Of a stretch of 64,000 nt of DNA, positions 35,311-43,845 are shown in pieces. The stretch covers positions 69,766-133,765 of the forward strand of contig DEVL01000004.1 in the NCBI GenBank assembly GCA_002363385.1, read 5' to 3'. Made by a program: the position numbers and the translations under genes. Positions within the stretch are counted from its first letter, which is position 1, and each line of letters begins with the position of its first letter. Source of the DNA: Stenotrophomonas maltophilia. GTDB taxonomy: Bacteria; Pseudomonadota; Gammaproteobacteria; Xanthomonadales; Xanthomonadaceae. The notes beneath the pieces are model-generated. The model did not search any database. It was not told where the DNA came from and saw only the letters and a program-made list of their open reading frames with translations.

Positions 35311-36045
35311 CTACTGTCTGCGGAACGCCTGCGGGCTCAGTCCGGTTTCCCTGCGCAGGGCACGGGTCAGCGCACTGTGCTCGGAGTACCCGGCATCCAG
35401 GGCGATCGTGGCGATGCTGTCGGTGCTGGTCAACAGCCGATGCTTGGCCCAGCGCAACCGGCAGGCACTCAACCACGCCTGCGGCGGCACCCCGAACTCC
35501 TGGACGAACGCCGCGTGCAGGCGGCTGGCGCTGATGCCGACCTGTGCCGCCATGCGGGCCACGTTCCAGTCCGCCCCCGGACTGGCCGACAGCCGGGTGC
35601 ACAGCGCATGCAGCCGTGCCGCGCTACCGGCAGGTGCGTACTGCTGAAGCAGGGTCGCGAGCAGATCGTCACTCCGGTGCTCGGGCGCACCGGCCAGGCG
35701 CTGGCGCAATCCCTTCGGCAGTGCCAGCCAACGCTGGCGTCGCAGATGCTCGAGGGTGTGGTCATCGATCAGACTGGCAGGGCAATCGACGATCAGCATC
35801 AAATGGTCGCCGTCGCCCCTCTGCGCGTGCCCCTCACCGGGCGCAACGAACGCTCCCTGCATGACATCCAGCCGACCGCCGGACGCATCGAGTTCGAAAT
35901 CCAGATCGCCGCGCAGCGGCAGCACCCACTGCGCAAAGTCATGCCGGTCCACATCGCTGGACGTTCCGTAACACCGCAGATGGCAGGCGCTGGCGTGCAT
36001 GGCGATAGTCTGCGCGCAGGGCGAAGCGCGCTGCAAGCTGCGCAT
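35311..36045 (-). CDS. AraC-family transcriptional regulator
   Basis: 244 residues. The N-terminal part is a cupin-like sensing domain (QWVLPLRGDLDFELD, MQGAFVAPGEGHAQ). The C-terminal two-helix-turn-helix AraC domain runs from about residue 150 to the end (VARMAAQVGISASRLHAAF, then IATIALDAGYSEHSALTRAL). It is divergent from the GNAT gene with a 44-base gap, and followed by the DMT gene on the same strand; either could be a target. An alternative ATG lies fifteen codons in. Confidence 0.88.
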   Translation of the reverse strand: MRSLQRASPCAQTIAMHASACHLRCYGTSSDVDRHDFAQWVLPLRGDLDFELDASGGRLDVMQGAFVAPGEGHAQRGDGDHLMLIVDCPASLIDDHTLEHLRRQRWLALPKGLRQRLAGAPEHRSDDLLATLLQQYAPAGSAARLHALCTRLSASPGADWNVARMAAQVGISASRLHAAFVQEFGVPPQAWLSACRLRWAKHRLLTSTDSIATIALDAGYSEHSALTRALRRETGLSPQAFRRQ

Positions 36046-36089
36046 CCGCGTACCATGGCAGCCGACCCGAACAACATGGAGCGTTCGCC

Positions 36090-36578
36090 GTGGCCTGCAC
36101 CATCGTCCCCCTCAGTGATCGCCCCGACCTGCTGCCGGTCATCGCCGCGTGGTACTTCCAGGAATGGGGCAGCCAGGTTGCAGGACTCACCCTGCTGGAC
36201 GAGCAGCAACGGCTGGAAGTCTTCCTGCAGGACGATGAGCTGCCCCTGCTGCTTGTGGCACTGGAGGGCAAGGTCGCGGTGGCGGCCGCGCAGCTCAAAT
36301 TCCATGAGCGCACCGAGTGGCCGGAGCGCCTGCACTGGCTGGGGGGCGTCTATGTCCATCCGGCACATCGCGGGCGGGGCCTGGCCGAACACATCATCGC
36401 TGAGCTGTTGGCGCGCGGTCGGGCGCTGGGCGTGCGCGATATCTACCTGCAGACCGAAGCCGATGATGGCGGCCTGTACCGCCGGCTGGGGTGGGCACCG
36501 CTGGAATCGCTGCAGCATGCCGCGGGCATGCCGGTCCGGATCATGGTCCGCAGCGTGGCGGCCGACCGCGTCGAGTGA
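36090..36578 (+). CDS. GNAT-family N-acetyltransferase
   Basis: 162 residues from a GTG with GGAG nine bases upstream. The acetyl-CoA loop is GGVYVHPAHRGRGLAEHII, and the C-terminal IYLQTEADDGGLYRRLGW is typical of the fold. It transfers an acetyl group to an unknown amine. It shares a short divergent promoter region with the AraC regulator. Confidence 0.88.
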   Translation: MACTIVPLSDRPDLLPVIAAWYFQEWGSQVAGLTLLDEQQRLEVFLQDDELPLLLVALEGKVAVAAAQLKFHERTEWPERLHWLGGVYVHPAHRGRGLAEHIIAELLARGRALGVRDIYLQTEADDGGLYRRLGWAPLESLQHAAGMPVRIMVRSVAADRVE

Positions 36579-36632
36579 ACACGCGGTAGCGGCACGTTGG
36601 ATCGAGAGTGAATGCGGCGCCGTTGAACGGCG

Positions 36633-36920
36633 TCAGCGGAAGCGCACCGGCTGCGGCGCCGGGCGGTCGGCCAGCGAGCCGAGGGTGAACGTATACCCGG
36701 CCTCTTCCAGCAGCTTGCGCATGCGCAGTTCCGCGCGCTTGGGATAGGCCAGCGACGTCGGTGCATGCAACGCGTAGGACGTTGATTTCCCGGGCAGCGT
36801 TTCGCGGGTCACCGAGGACTGATTGGTCTCGCACGCGTTGGCCCACAGGTCCATCAGCACCTTCGGGCCGATGGATTGATTGTTGCTGAGACGAAGCGTC
36901 AGCCAACGCATGTGTTCCAT
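36633..36920 (-). CDS. Hypothetical protein, 95 residues
   Basis: Starts at the ATG at 36920 (MEHMRWLTLRLSNNQ); a GTG at 36995 would add 25 residues but has less support. The protein is basic and hydrophilic with no signal or membrane segment, and carries a possible helix (AELRMRKLLEEAGY). I do not recognise a family. It faces the GNAT gene across 54 bases. Confidence 0.6.
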   Translation of the reverse strand: MEHMRWLTLRLSNNQSIGPKVLMDLWANACETNQSSVTRETLPGKSTSYALHAPTSLAYPKRAELRMRKLLEEAGYTFTLGSLADRPAPQPVRFR

Positions 36921-37023
36921 GTCAAATCCAAGCGGCTCTTTGTCCCGAGTATGCACCAATTCCCCGGTGACCGTTCGCTGCCGTCTGGATGCCACTCCGC
37001 CTGGCGCTTGCCCCGTACAAACG

Positions 37024-37051
37024 AACAGCCCCGGCGGGGGCCGGGGCTGTT
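37024..37051. terminator. Strong stem-loop, probably a two-way terminator
   Basis: AACAGCCCCGGC pairs perfectly with GCCGGGGCTGTT around GGGG. It lies 70 bases downstream of the DUF2383-type gene on the minus strand. T runs are short on both sides, so termination efficiency is uncertain. Confidence 0.7.
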
Positions 37052-37121
37052 CTGTGTAACGCTTCAGGACGCGACGCGGTGGCGACCGTGGGGAATTGCC
37101 GCCGCGTCGCGGAGCTGAAAC

Positions 37122-37571
37122 TCAGTGCTTCATGGCGTGCTTGCGGTCGCGCATCACGGCATGGCATTCCTGCACCTGCGGCAGCAGACGCTGGACTTCC
37201 TGGCGCGCGGCCGGCGAGGTGTCGGCATCGGTCAGGGTGTCCTTGAAGGCCTTCAGCAGGCGATCTTCGGATTCTTCCAGCTCGGCCACGTAGCCGTACT
37301 GCTTGTCGCCCAAGGTGGCGCGCACCTTGCCGTAGAACTGCTGCATGGAACCGACGAAGGTGCCATGCTCGGCCGGCTTGCCGCCGGCAGCGACAACGGT
37401 GGCGCTCAGCGAGCGGACGATGTCATTCTTGACACCGGCGATACGGGTGAAGAGCGCCGCCAACTCGGCATCTTCGACCTTGCCTGCGGCCTCGGTGTAG
37501 AACTCCTGGCCATCGCGGGCGATTTCGATCAGGTCGTTCAAGTTGTGCGCGGTCTTCGATTCGGTATTCAC
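37122..37571 (-). CDS. PA2169-family (DUF2383) four-helix protein
   Basis: 149 residues from a GTG at 37571 with AGGAG nine bases upstream; the longer frame starting at 37640 is rejected. The sequence is helical throughout (LNDLIEIARDGQEFYTEAA, then EDAELAALFTRIAGVK) and matches the ferritin-like four-helix DUF2383 group. Function unknown; relatives are linked to stationary-phase or stress conditions. It stands alone between a terminator and the glycosyltransferase operon. Confidence 0.8.
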   Translation of the reverse strand: MNTESKTAHNLNDLIEIARDGQEFYTEAAGKVEDAELAALFTRIAGVKNDIVRSLSATVVAAGGKPAEHGTFVGSMQQFYGKVRATLGDKQYGYVAELEESEDRLLKAFKDTLTDADTSPAARQEVQRLLPQVQECHAVMRDRKHAMKH

Positions 37572-37750
37572 TGCGATGTACTCCTGTTGGTCCGGATTGG
37601 CCCGTTGCGTTGTTGTCGGGGTGAGTCGACTTTTCCGCATTGGCCATGAAGTCGGCGTGACACTGAAATGCGAGTGTTCAGCGAGCTCAACGTACTGCGC
37701 GACCGATGTGCACGGCGCGTCGTCGAAGCGCGAAATGCGTGTTACTTCTT

Positions 37751-38464
37751 TCAGCGCGCCAGCAACGGCAACGCCGCCGCATCGCTGGTGGTGTCGTCGG
37801 CTGCCAGACCGACACGGTGCTCAAGGCGGCGCAGGAAGTCACTGAAACCGTGCGGCGCACGTGCATGACGGCGGGCACTGGTCATCACCCGGGGGCAGGC
37901 CAGGCGCGCGACGCGCATGCCTGCGCCGTGCATCGCCTGGATCAGGGCGACGTCCTCTCCGGTCGCCAGTGGCGCGAAGCCACCGGACTGCCGATACGCC
38001 GCAGCGCTGAAGCCCATGTTGGCACCGTGTACATGCGGGTGGCCATCTACTGTCTGCTCGCCCTGCAGGAACTGCTCGCGCACCGCTTGCGGATAGTCCA
38101 GCCAGTCGCCGACGGCTACCACGCCGCAGAACGCTTGCGCACCACATTGCAGCTGCCGCGCCAGCCAGTCCGGCGGCACCACGCTGTCGGCATCGGTGCA
38201 GCCGATCCAGCGGGCACCGAGCGCCAACGCACGTTCACTGGCGGCCGCCCGGGCAATGCCGACGCAGCCAGCGTCCACGTAGACCACTTCCACACCCATG
38301 CGTTGGCAGATCCACTCGGTGGCATCACTGCAGCGATCGAGCGCAACCACGATCACCACCGGTTCGTCGCGCAGCGCGGGATGCAGGGCCGCCGCCTGCA
38401 GTGATTGCAGACATACGGCAATCAGCTGTTCTTCGTTGTGCGCGGGTAGGGTCACAGCGATCAT
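37751..38464 (-). CDS. Family 2 glycosyltransferase, last gene of a five-gene operon
   Basis: 237 residues, a GT-A fold. It starts VTLPAHNEEQLIAVCLQSL, continues with VVALDRCSDAT, and has the metal-binding DAD (91-93) in CTDADSVVPPDW. A GEDVALIQ acidic motif near residue 175 corresponds to the catalytic-base region of GT2 enzymes. No membrane helix is evident, so it is cytoplasmic or peripheral. It overlaps the methyltransferase gene by four bases. The sugar donor and the acceptor are unknown. Confidence 0.88.
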   Translation of the reverse strand: MIAVTLPAHNEEQLIAVCLQSLQAAALHPALRDEPVVIVVALDRCSDATEWICQRMGVEVVYVDAGCVGIARAAASERALALGARWIGCTDADSVVPPDWLARQLQCGAQAFCGVVAVGDWLDYPQAVREQFLQGEQTVDGHPHVHGANMGFSAAAYRQSGGFAPLATGEDVALIQAMHGAGMRVARLACPRVMTSARRHARAPHGFSDFLRRLEHRVGLAADDTTSDAAALPLLAR

Positions 38465-39048
38465 CGCAGCCCCTCACGTGCGGCCACCGAGGTGGTATCG
38501 GCGGACCAACCCTCCAGCAGCATGTCCTCGTCACGATAGGAAAAAACACGGGGCAAGCAGGCATCCAGTTGCCCGTGAACGAATGCAGCGCTGCAGCGCG
38601 CCTGCTCGAACGGCACGCGCCAGTGGCAGGCAATCACCACGCCCTGCGGTGCAAGCGAGTTAACAACCTGCGCAGCCGTCTGATGCATTTCTTCAGGTGC
38701 CAGGTAATAGCCCATCTCGCCAAGCACGATCAGATCGAAACGTCCCGCTGGCCATGCCTGCGGATGACGGGCCTGTTCGATGCTGACGTGGGTCTGCCCC
38801 CGCGTCATCGCCCGGGCGGCCAGCACCGCCCCCTTGCTCAGGTCGGTGGCAAGCAGTTGATCGCAGCGCTCGGCCAAGGCTGCGGTCAGTACGCCATTGG
38901 CACACCCCAGCTCCCAGCCACGGGCAAAGCGCTCGCGCGGCAGGCTGGCCAGGGTGAGCGCACGCTTGCGCTGTTCGTACCAGCGCGTGCGGTACTGGAA
39001 GGGGTCCTCCTCCTCGTACAACGCGTTGAAGTAGGCGACATCACTCAT
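38461..39048 (-). CDS. Class I SAM-dependent methyltransferase (NodS-like)
   Basis: 195 residues. The SAM-binding motif I is WELGCANGVLTAALAERC, followed by LLATDLSKGAV; FDLIVLGEMGYYL is motif post-I/II. The N terminus (YFNALYEEEDPFQYRTRWYE) is close to the NodS group, which N-methylates amino sugars freed by a deacetylase. The neighbouring deacetylase gene overlaps by four bases, so methylation of a newly exposed amine is a reasonable inference. Confidence 0.87.
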   Translation of the reverse strand: MSDVAYFNALYEEEDPFQYRTRWYEQRKRALTLASLPRERFARGWELGCANGVLTAALAERCDQLLATDLSKGAVLAARAMTRGQTHVSIEQARHPQAWPAGRFDLIVLGEMGYYLAPEEMHQTAAQVVNSLAPQGVVIACHWRVPFEQARCSAAFVHGQLDACLPRVFSYRDEDMLLEGWSADTTSVAAREGLR

Positions 39049-39794
39049 CCGATCAGCACCTCGAAGTTGCGTTCAAACCGCCGCAGTACCGTCGCAGGCA
39101 GAATGGGATCGCATTCCAGTCCCTCCACTGCACCGGTCTGGGTGACGAATTGCTGTATGGCCTGCCGCTTGCGTGCTACGAGGGCGTCCTCGAGCGCGAC
39201 GCGTGTGGCTGGCGCCCAGGCGCTTGATGCCGCCTGCGGGTCCAGCCAGTGCCAGCCCCACACCGGATACTCCTTCAGGCTGCCACCGCATTCGGCGCTG
39301 GCCTGTACACAGGCACGGCCGACCGCTTCATGATCGGGGTGCCCATCGAACCGCCAAGGCGCCAGTACCAGATCTCCCGGCTTGAACACCCTCGACAGCT
39401 GTTCGACGATCCACGTCTCGCTGGCAGTGACCGCGCCATCGCCGATATGCCATGACATCCGCTCGGCGCTGGCCAGCCCAAGGCAGCGCAAGGCATCATC
39501 GAGTTCGACGGCGCGCGCCGCACGCAGGCGCGCCGGCGACCACGCGGATTGATCGGGATAACAGGCTTCGCCATCGGTGACTGAAATCACCGTGATCGCC
39601 ACCCCTGCCTGTGCGGCCAGGGCCATCAGGCCGCCGCAGGCAAGCACTTCGTCATCCGGGTGCGGCGATACCACCACCAGACGCTGAGCGTCGGCGAACA
39701 ATGCCTCGGGCGATTGGAGCGGCAGCGCTTGCAGCCACTCCGAGGCCGCCCACTGCGCTTCAGTGGCGCCACCGCCTTCGATCTGTCGATTCAC
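39045..39794 (-). CDS. PIG-L/LmbE-family deacetylase
   Basis: 249 residues from a GTG at 39794 that overlaps the acyl-CoA dehydrogenase stop by four bases. Zinc-binding motifs are present: SPHPDDEVLACGG (His45, Asp48) and FDGHPDHEAVG. PIG-L enzymes remove acetyl groups from GlcNAc-type sugars (GlcNAc-PI, GlcNAc-inositol, GlcNAc-malate, chitobiose). Its place between a dehydrogenase and a methyltransferase suggests it exposes an amine on an amino-sugar intermediate. Confidence 0.92.
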   Translation of the reverse strand: MNRQIEGGGATEAQWAASEWLQALPLQSPEALFADAQRLVVVSPHPDDEVLACGGLMALAAQAGVAITVISVTDGEACYPDQSAWSPARLRAARAVELDDALRCLGLASAERMSWHIGDGAVTASETWIVEQLSRVFKPGDLVLAPWRFDGHPDHEAVGRACVQASAECGGSLKEYPVWGWHWLDPQAASSAWAPATRVALEDALVARKRQAIQQFVTQTGAVEGLECDPILPATVLRRFERNFEVLIG

Positions 39795-40786
39795 AGCGTC
39801 CACGCACGTCCCTCGCGGTGCATCAGATTGCCAAGGTGCTGCCAGTCGCGGTCGGCGTGGCTCTGGCGGATGAAGACCATCAGGTCTGCCCAGCGCAGGG
39901 CATGTGCAGGGTCCATGCACATCGGCCCTGGCCCAAGCGCCCTGCCCACCCGGTCCAGCGTCAGGGTAGCGGCGCGCTCCACGGCGCTGCGCGCCCGCAC
40001 GATCTCGCGCTGATGGGGTTTGTCGGGCTGCGCATCGATCAGCGCGGCCAATTCGCGAAGCAGGGATGCGCACGGCGACAGCGCCATATCAATCTCACCG
40101 AGCAGGCCGGACGCCGTACCCGGTTCATTGGCACGCGCGTTCTGCAGCAGCGGCTCGGCCAGCGCGCTGGCCCCGCCGAACCAACAGGCCGCAATGCCCG
40201 CCCCCCCGTGCCAGAAGCCCGGGCGCTGCAGATAGGCATCGCCTGCACCGACTTCGACGGCCGGCACCTGATCGAAGCGTGCCGTGCCACTCGGGACCCG
40301 CCCCATGCCCGTGGCCTGCCACGTCTGCGCCAGGAAGCTCACGCTGGCGCGGCGCACCGGCACAAGAAACAGGCGCGCGCGGTCGTCGTCACGCACCGTC
40401 ACCAGCGCATGGTCCACCCAGCCCGCACCGGAGCACCACGGCTTGTCGCCGGAGAGCGTCCCGCTTGCGCGATCAAAGCGGAGGGTCGCTGCGGGTCCTT
40501 CGGCTGCCCATACCGCCCCGAGACGATTCCGATCCGGGCTCGCTGCGCCCAGTTCCTGGAGGATCGCCTGCGCGTCGTAATGCGCTTCGAGGACCTTGGC
40601 CAGGCACAGGTCGCGCGATGCGATATGCGCCAGAGCCTGCCAGCGTCGCAGCGTGTCGCCGCCGCCGGGGCGCGGCAACGAGGGTTGATGTTCGATCCAT
40701 GCGCGCGCCTGTGCCTGCAGGTCGTCCAGCTCGGTCACCGGCTGGTGTTGCGCAACCGGGGGTGCAGCGGGTGCCACAGCGTTCAT
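39791..40786 (-). CDS. Acyl-CoA dehydrogenase-like flavoprotein
   Basis: 331 residues, shorter than the usual 380 or so. The flavin-region signatures LSGDKPWCSGAGWVDHALV and GMGRVPSGTARFDQV are recognisable, and the C-terminal half is helical as in the family. I cannot place the usual catalytic glutamate with confidence, so it may act on an unusual substrate. It starts one base after the stop of the zinc dehydrogenase gene and overlaps the PIG-L gene, implying coupled translation. Alternative: a flavin-dependent oxygenase or desaturase of the same fold. Confidence 0.8.
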   Translation of the reverse strand: MNAVAPAAPPVAQHQPVTELDDLQAQARAWIEHQPSLPRPGGGDTLRRWQALAHIASRDLCLAKVLEAHYDAQAILQELGAASPDRNRLGAVWAAEGPAATLRFDRASGTLSGDKPWCSGAGWVDHALVTVRDDDRARLFLVPVRRASVSFLAQTWQATGMGRVPSGTARFDQVPAVEVGAGDAYLQRPGFWHGGAGIAACWFGGASALAEPLLQNARANEPGTASGLLGEIDMALSPCASLLRELAALIDAQPDKPHQREIVRARSAVERAATLTLDRVGRALGPGPMCMDPAHALRWADLMVFIRQSHADRDWQHLGNLMHREGRAWTL

Positions 40787-40787
40787 A

Positions 40788-41951
40788 TCAGGGCGTGAGG
40801 ATTACCTTGCGGCAATCCTCCTCTTTACGATCGAAAATCTCGTACCCGCGCGCCGCGTCTTCCAGCGACAGGCGGTGGGTGACGATCACACCCGGGTCCA
40901 ACCGGCCCTCGCCGATATGGTCGAGCAGCTCGGGCATCAGCTTCTGCACGTGGGTCTGGCCCATCTTGAAGGTCAGGCCCTTGTCGAACGCATCGCCGAG
41001 CAGGAAGCCGTGGATGAAGCCCGCATACACACCCGGGATGCTCACCGTGCCGCCGCGACGCGTGGCCGCGATGCACTGGCGGATCGCCACGCCGCTGCTG
41101 CCTTCCACCTTGAGCGTGGTCAGCGCCGACTCCAGCGCACTGCCTTCCGCTTCGAACCCGACCGCTTCGATCGTGGCATCCACACCGCGGCCATCGGTCT
41201 GGGTGATGATGTACTCCGCCGGATCCTCCACCTGGGTGAAATCGATCGGCGTCACGCCGTACGTCTGCTGCGCGAACGCGAGGCGATACGGCAGGTGATC
41301 GACCATGAAGATCGTCTCTGCACCGAGCAGGCGGCAGCACGCCGCACTCATCAGGCCAACCGGGCCCGCACCGAAGATCGCCACCGTGGAACCCGGCTTC
41401 ACGCCTGCATTGATTGCCGCCTGGTAGCCGGTCGGCAGGATGTCGGACAGGAACAGCACCTGCTCATCAGCCAGCGCGTCCGGAATGCGCAACGGCCCGA
41501 CATTGGCCTTGGGCACGCGCACGAACTCCGCCTGCCCGCCCGAGACGCCGCCATAGAGATGGCTGTAGCCAAACAACGCCGCCGGCGGGCGGATGCCTTT
41601 CTGATTTACGGCCGCACCCTTGCCGGTATTGGTGGTCTCGCAGGCCGCGAACTCGGTGAGTCGGCAGTGGAAGCACTCGCCACACGCAATCACAAAGGGG
41701 ATCACCACGCGGTCGCCCGGGCGCAGATCCATCACGCCCGCGCCCACTTCCTCCACCACGCCCATGAATTCGTGGCCCAGCACGTCGCCGGTATGCAGAT
41801 CCGGGATCTTGCCGCGGTAAAGATGCAGGTCAGAGCCACAGATCGCCGTGGCGGTGACGCGCAGAATAATGTCGTCCGCAGCGGCCAGCGCGGGATCCGG
41901 CACAGTGTCGACCCGTACGTCCTTGCTGCCGTGGTAAGTCAGTGCGCGCAT
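40788..41951 (-). CDS. Zinc-dependent alcohol dehydrogenase, first gene of the operon
   Basis: 387 residues from the ATG at 41951, with GGAG six bases upstream. Catalytic-zinc residues are Cys38 (AICGSDLH), His60-Glu61 (GHEFMG); structural-zinc cysteines are 90, 93, 96 and 104. The cofactor-binding loop is AIFGAGPVGLMSAACC. The extended form with the LPTGYQAA stretch resembles the glutathione-independent formaldehyde/threonine dehydrogenase branch. Only one base separates it from the acyl-CoA dehydrogenase-like gene. It may instead be a general stress or detoxification enzyme that happens to lie upstream. Confidence 0.9.
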   Translation of the reverse strand: MRALTYHGSKDVRVDTVPDPALAAADDIILRVTATAICGSDLHLYRGKIPDLHTGDVLGHEFMGVVEEVGAGVMDLRPGDRVVIPFVIACGECFHCRLTEFAACETTNTGKGAAVNQKGIRPPAALFGYSHLYGGVSGGQAEFVRVPKANVGPLRIPDALADEQVLFLSDILPTGYQAAINAGVKPGSTVAIFGAGPVGLMSAACCRLLGAETIFMVDHLPYRLAFAQQTYGVTPIDFTQVEDPAEYIITQTDGRGVDATIEAVGFEAEGSALESALTTLKVEGSSGVAIRQCIAATRRGGTVSIPGVYAGFIHGFLLGDAFDKGLTFKMGQTHVQKLMPELLDHIGEGRLDPGVIVTHRLSLEDAARGYEIFDRKEEDCRKVILTP

Positions 41952-41969
41952 AGTAAACTCCGTGTCCAA

Positions 41970-41984
41970 GTACCTCTGTGGTAC
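41970..41984. promoter_or_regulatory. Short inverted repeat upstream of the five-gene operon
   Basis: GTACC-TCTGT-GGTAC, nineteen bases upstream of the dehydrogenase ATG, with a further GGTAC at 41987-41991. It could be an operator or a leader hairpin. No matching site was seen elsewhere in the window. Confidence 0.35.
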
Positions 41985-42134
41985 GTGGTACGGCGTGGCA
42001 GTGTCGTGACCGCACTGTGTGCGCGGCCTTCATCCCTTCACGTAGCAGGCCGACAGTTCCGCCAGGCGGGCCCCTTGCCCTTGCCCCACAGATAAATCAT
42101 TCATTCTGCGGGTGCGGTGTCGATGCGGTGGGTG

Positions 42135-42374
42135 TCACTCTACCGAAGGCGCTGAAGGCGTATCCGGATCCGGCGGCAGCTCCTGAGGCGGCGATGCAGG
42201 CGCGGGATCACCCTCCGGCGGCACCTCCTGCGGCGGCTCATGCGCCGGTGGATCGCCTCGGCCGGGTTCTTCCACCGGCGGCGCGGGCGGCATGGGGTCC
42301 GGGGTCGGGTCCGGCACCTGGGCGATCGCATGATCGCGTGGGGTCATCGCTTCACTGTCCAGTGGCATGTACAT
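42135..42374 (-). CDS. Short proline-rich acidic protein, unknown function
   Basis: 79 residues with an ATG at 42374 and an AGGACA site nine bases before. From residue 20 on, proline, glutamate and aspartate dominate (PPQEVPPEGDPAPASPPQE), so it is probably disordered. No signal peptide. It lies on the same strand as the YetF-like gene upstream. The biased composition makes the coding call less certain. Confidence 0.55.
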   Translation of the reverse strand: MYMPLDSEAMTPRDHAIAQVPDPTPDPMPPAPPVEEPGRGDPPAHEPPQEVPPEGDPAPASPPQELPPDPDTPSAPSVE

Positions 42375-42471
42375 CGCACGTTGTCCTGTTGTGGGGCGGC
42401 TTGGACGCTACGCGGCATCCCGTCAACGTCCAGCGAGGGCAGCACCGCCGCGCGCGAGCCCGAGCGGCGGA

Positions 42472-42960
42472 TCAGTCGTCGCCTCCGGAACGGCTTTTAT
42501 GCACCGTGATCTCGCCCGAGGTTTCCAGCACGGCCAGCTCGACCTGCCCGAAGCCCTCACAGCCATTCGCGCGCATCGCCACCTCCAGATCCGCCGGACT
42601 GACATTGCAGCGTTTTACCTGCTCCCAGTAGATGGTGCCGTGCCTTGCCAGCACCACGGGCACGCCCTCCACGATCTCGTTGAGCCGTTTGCTGCGCGCA
42701 CCCAGGAAGCCGACGAACCAGTTCAGGCCGATCAGGGTGGCCGCCAGAATGAGACCGCCTGGCAACGAGGTGTCCTCACCAATCAACGAATTCTGCACGG
42801 CCGTGCCCAGCAGCACGATCACCAGGATGTCGAACGGCGTGGACTGGCCCATGGACCGCTTGCCACTCAATCGGGTCAGCAACAGGACCACGACGTAGAC
42901 CGCGACCGCGCGGAACACGAACTCCCACCATTCCATCCCCAACTCGAACATCTCATGCAT
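42472..42960 (-). CDS. YetF-like (DUF421) membrane protein
   Basis: 162 residues. Three hydrophobic segments (VAVYVVVLLLTRLSG, FDILVIVLLGTAVQNSLI, LILAATLIGLNWFVGFLG) precede the DUF421 soluble domain with VVLARHGTIYWEQVKRCNVS. The domain layout fits the YetF family, whose Bacillus members include spore-membrane tetraprenyl-lipid-related proteins, though the role in gram-negatives is unclear. Confidence 0.87.
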   Translation of the reverse strand: MHEMFELGMEWWEFVFRAVAVYVVVLLLTRLSGKRSMGQSTPFDILVIVLLGTAVQNSLIGEDTSLPGGLILAATLIGLNWFVGFLGARSKRLNEIVEGVPVVLARHGTIYWEQVKRCNVSPADLEVAMRANGCEGFGQVELAVLETSGEITVHKSRSGGDD

Positions 42961-43116
42961 CGCGGCAGCCTCCGTGTGGCGAGGCCTGGACGATAGGAAC
43001 TCACGGGTGAAGCCGGTGGGAGCACCCGCCCTTCACGGCACCCCCGCTCCTGCGTAACAGCGGCAGGGCTAGCGTCGAGCCATTACCGCCCTAGCCGTTC
43101 GCGCAGGAGACACGCC

Positions 43117-43488
43117 ATGCAGCACGACAAGACCCCGCCCCCCTCCGCCGAAGACGCCCACGCCACGCACAACTGCCCGCCGGCGGAAGGCACCGTCGAC
43201 AAGAAGCGCACGTCGGAGAACCACGATGAGGCGCTGGAAGAGACCTTCCCGGCCAGTGATCCGATTTCCCCGTTCGTCGCGGCCAAGCCACCGAAGGACG
43301 ACAAGGACGCGAAAGATCCGGATGCGGCGCACCTGAAGACCCAGAACGAGGGCTACAACCAGCACGGCCATGGCAAGGGAGGCAAAGCCGGTGAAGGTGA
43401 GCCGGATGGCGTGCGCGAGGACGACGGCATTACCCAGCCAAACTTCGGCCAGCACGGTACGGCCGGCAAACAGACGCTGGATCGCTGA
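43117..43488 (+). CDS. Small hydrophilic, charged protein, unknown function
   Basis: 123 residues with GCAGGAGA six bases before the ATG. It is rich in Asp, Glu, Lys, Gly and His and is probably disordered. EALEETFPASDPISPF (57-72 approx.) is a recurrent short motif in small proteobacterial proteins of unknown role. It is followed after 17 bases by another small charged protein, so the two probably share a message; a stress-protection role is a guess. Confidence 0.75.
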   Translation: MQHDKTPPPSAEDAHATHNCPPAEGTVDKKRTSENHDEALEETFPASDPISPFVAAKPPKDDKDAKDPDAAHLKTQNEGYNQHGHGKGGKAGEGEPDGVREDDGITQPNFGQHGTAGKQTLDR

Positions 43489-43505
43489 TCAAACGAGGAC
43501 CTCTC

Positions 43506-43670
43506 ATGACTACCGCACCGCGAGCACCGGCGACCAAAGAAGATGACCAGCAGAAGAGCCATACCCCGGACAAGCTGAGGAACGATGATGCCCGGTGGAA
43601 GGACAAGGACATGCCCGAGGCAGAGCATGGAGCGACGCCTGAGGACTATGAGCGTCCGCCAGCACCGTAG
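43506..43670 (+). CDS. Small charged protein, 54 residues, unknown function
   Basis: ATG at 43506 with GAGGA six bases upstream and TAG at 43668-43670. The product is very hydrophilic (KEDDQQKSHTPDKLRNDDAR) and ends in a proline-rich tail. Its composition and its closeness to the 123-residue gene just upstream suggest a two-gene unit. It is easy to miss because of its size. Confidence 0.65.
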   Translation: MTTAPRAPATKEDDQQKSHTPDKLRNDDARWKDKDMPEAEHGATPEDYERPPAP

Positions 43671-43768
43671 TTTGCGCGGCGCCTCCCCCAGCTGGGCTGG
43701 CGATATGCTCTGGAAGGATATCCGGCTGCAGAACCCACCTGTTTGCCTGTATCCTTGCAGGCCGTTTT

Positions 43769-43845
43769 GGCCCCGTAGCTCAGCTGGATAGAGCGTCCCC
43801 CTCCTAAGGGGAAGGTCGCCCGTTCGAATCGGGCCGGGGTCACCA
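43769..43845 (+). tRNA. tRNA-Arg (anticodon CCT), CCA encoded
   Basis: A complete cloverleaf: acceptor GGCCCCG with CGGGGTC, D arm GCTC...GAGC, anticodon stem TCCCC/GGGGA around loop CTCCTAA (anticodon CCT), T arm GCCCG-TTCGAAT-CGGGC, discriminator A and encoded CCA. It reads the rare arginine codon AGG. No integrase or truncated repeat is near its 3' end. Confidence 0.97.

Noticed and set aside
43769..43845. tRNA-Arg as an integration site for a mobile element
   Set aside because: No integrase, no direct repeat of the tRNA end and ordinary genes on both sides.
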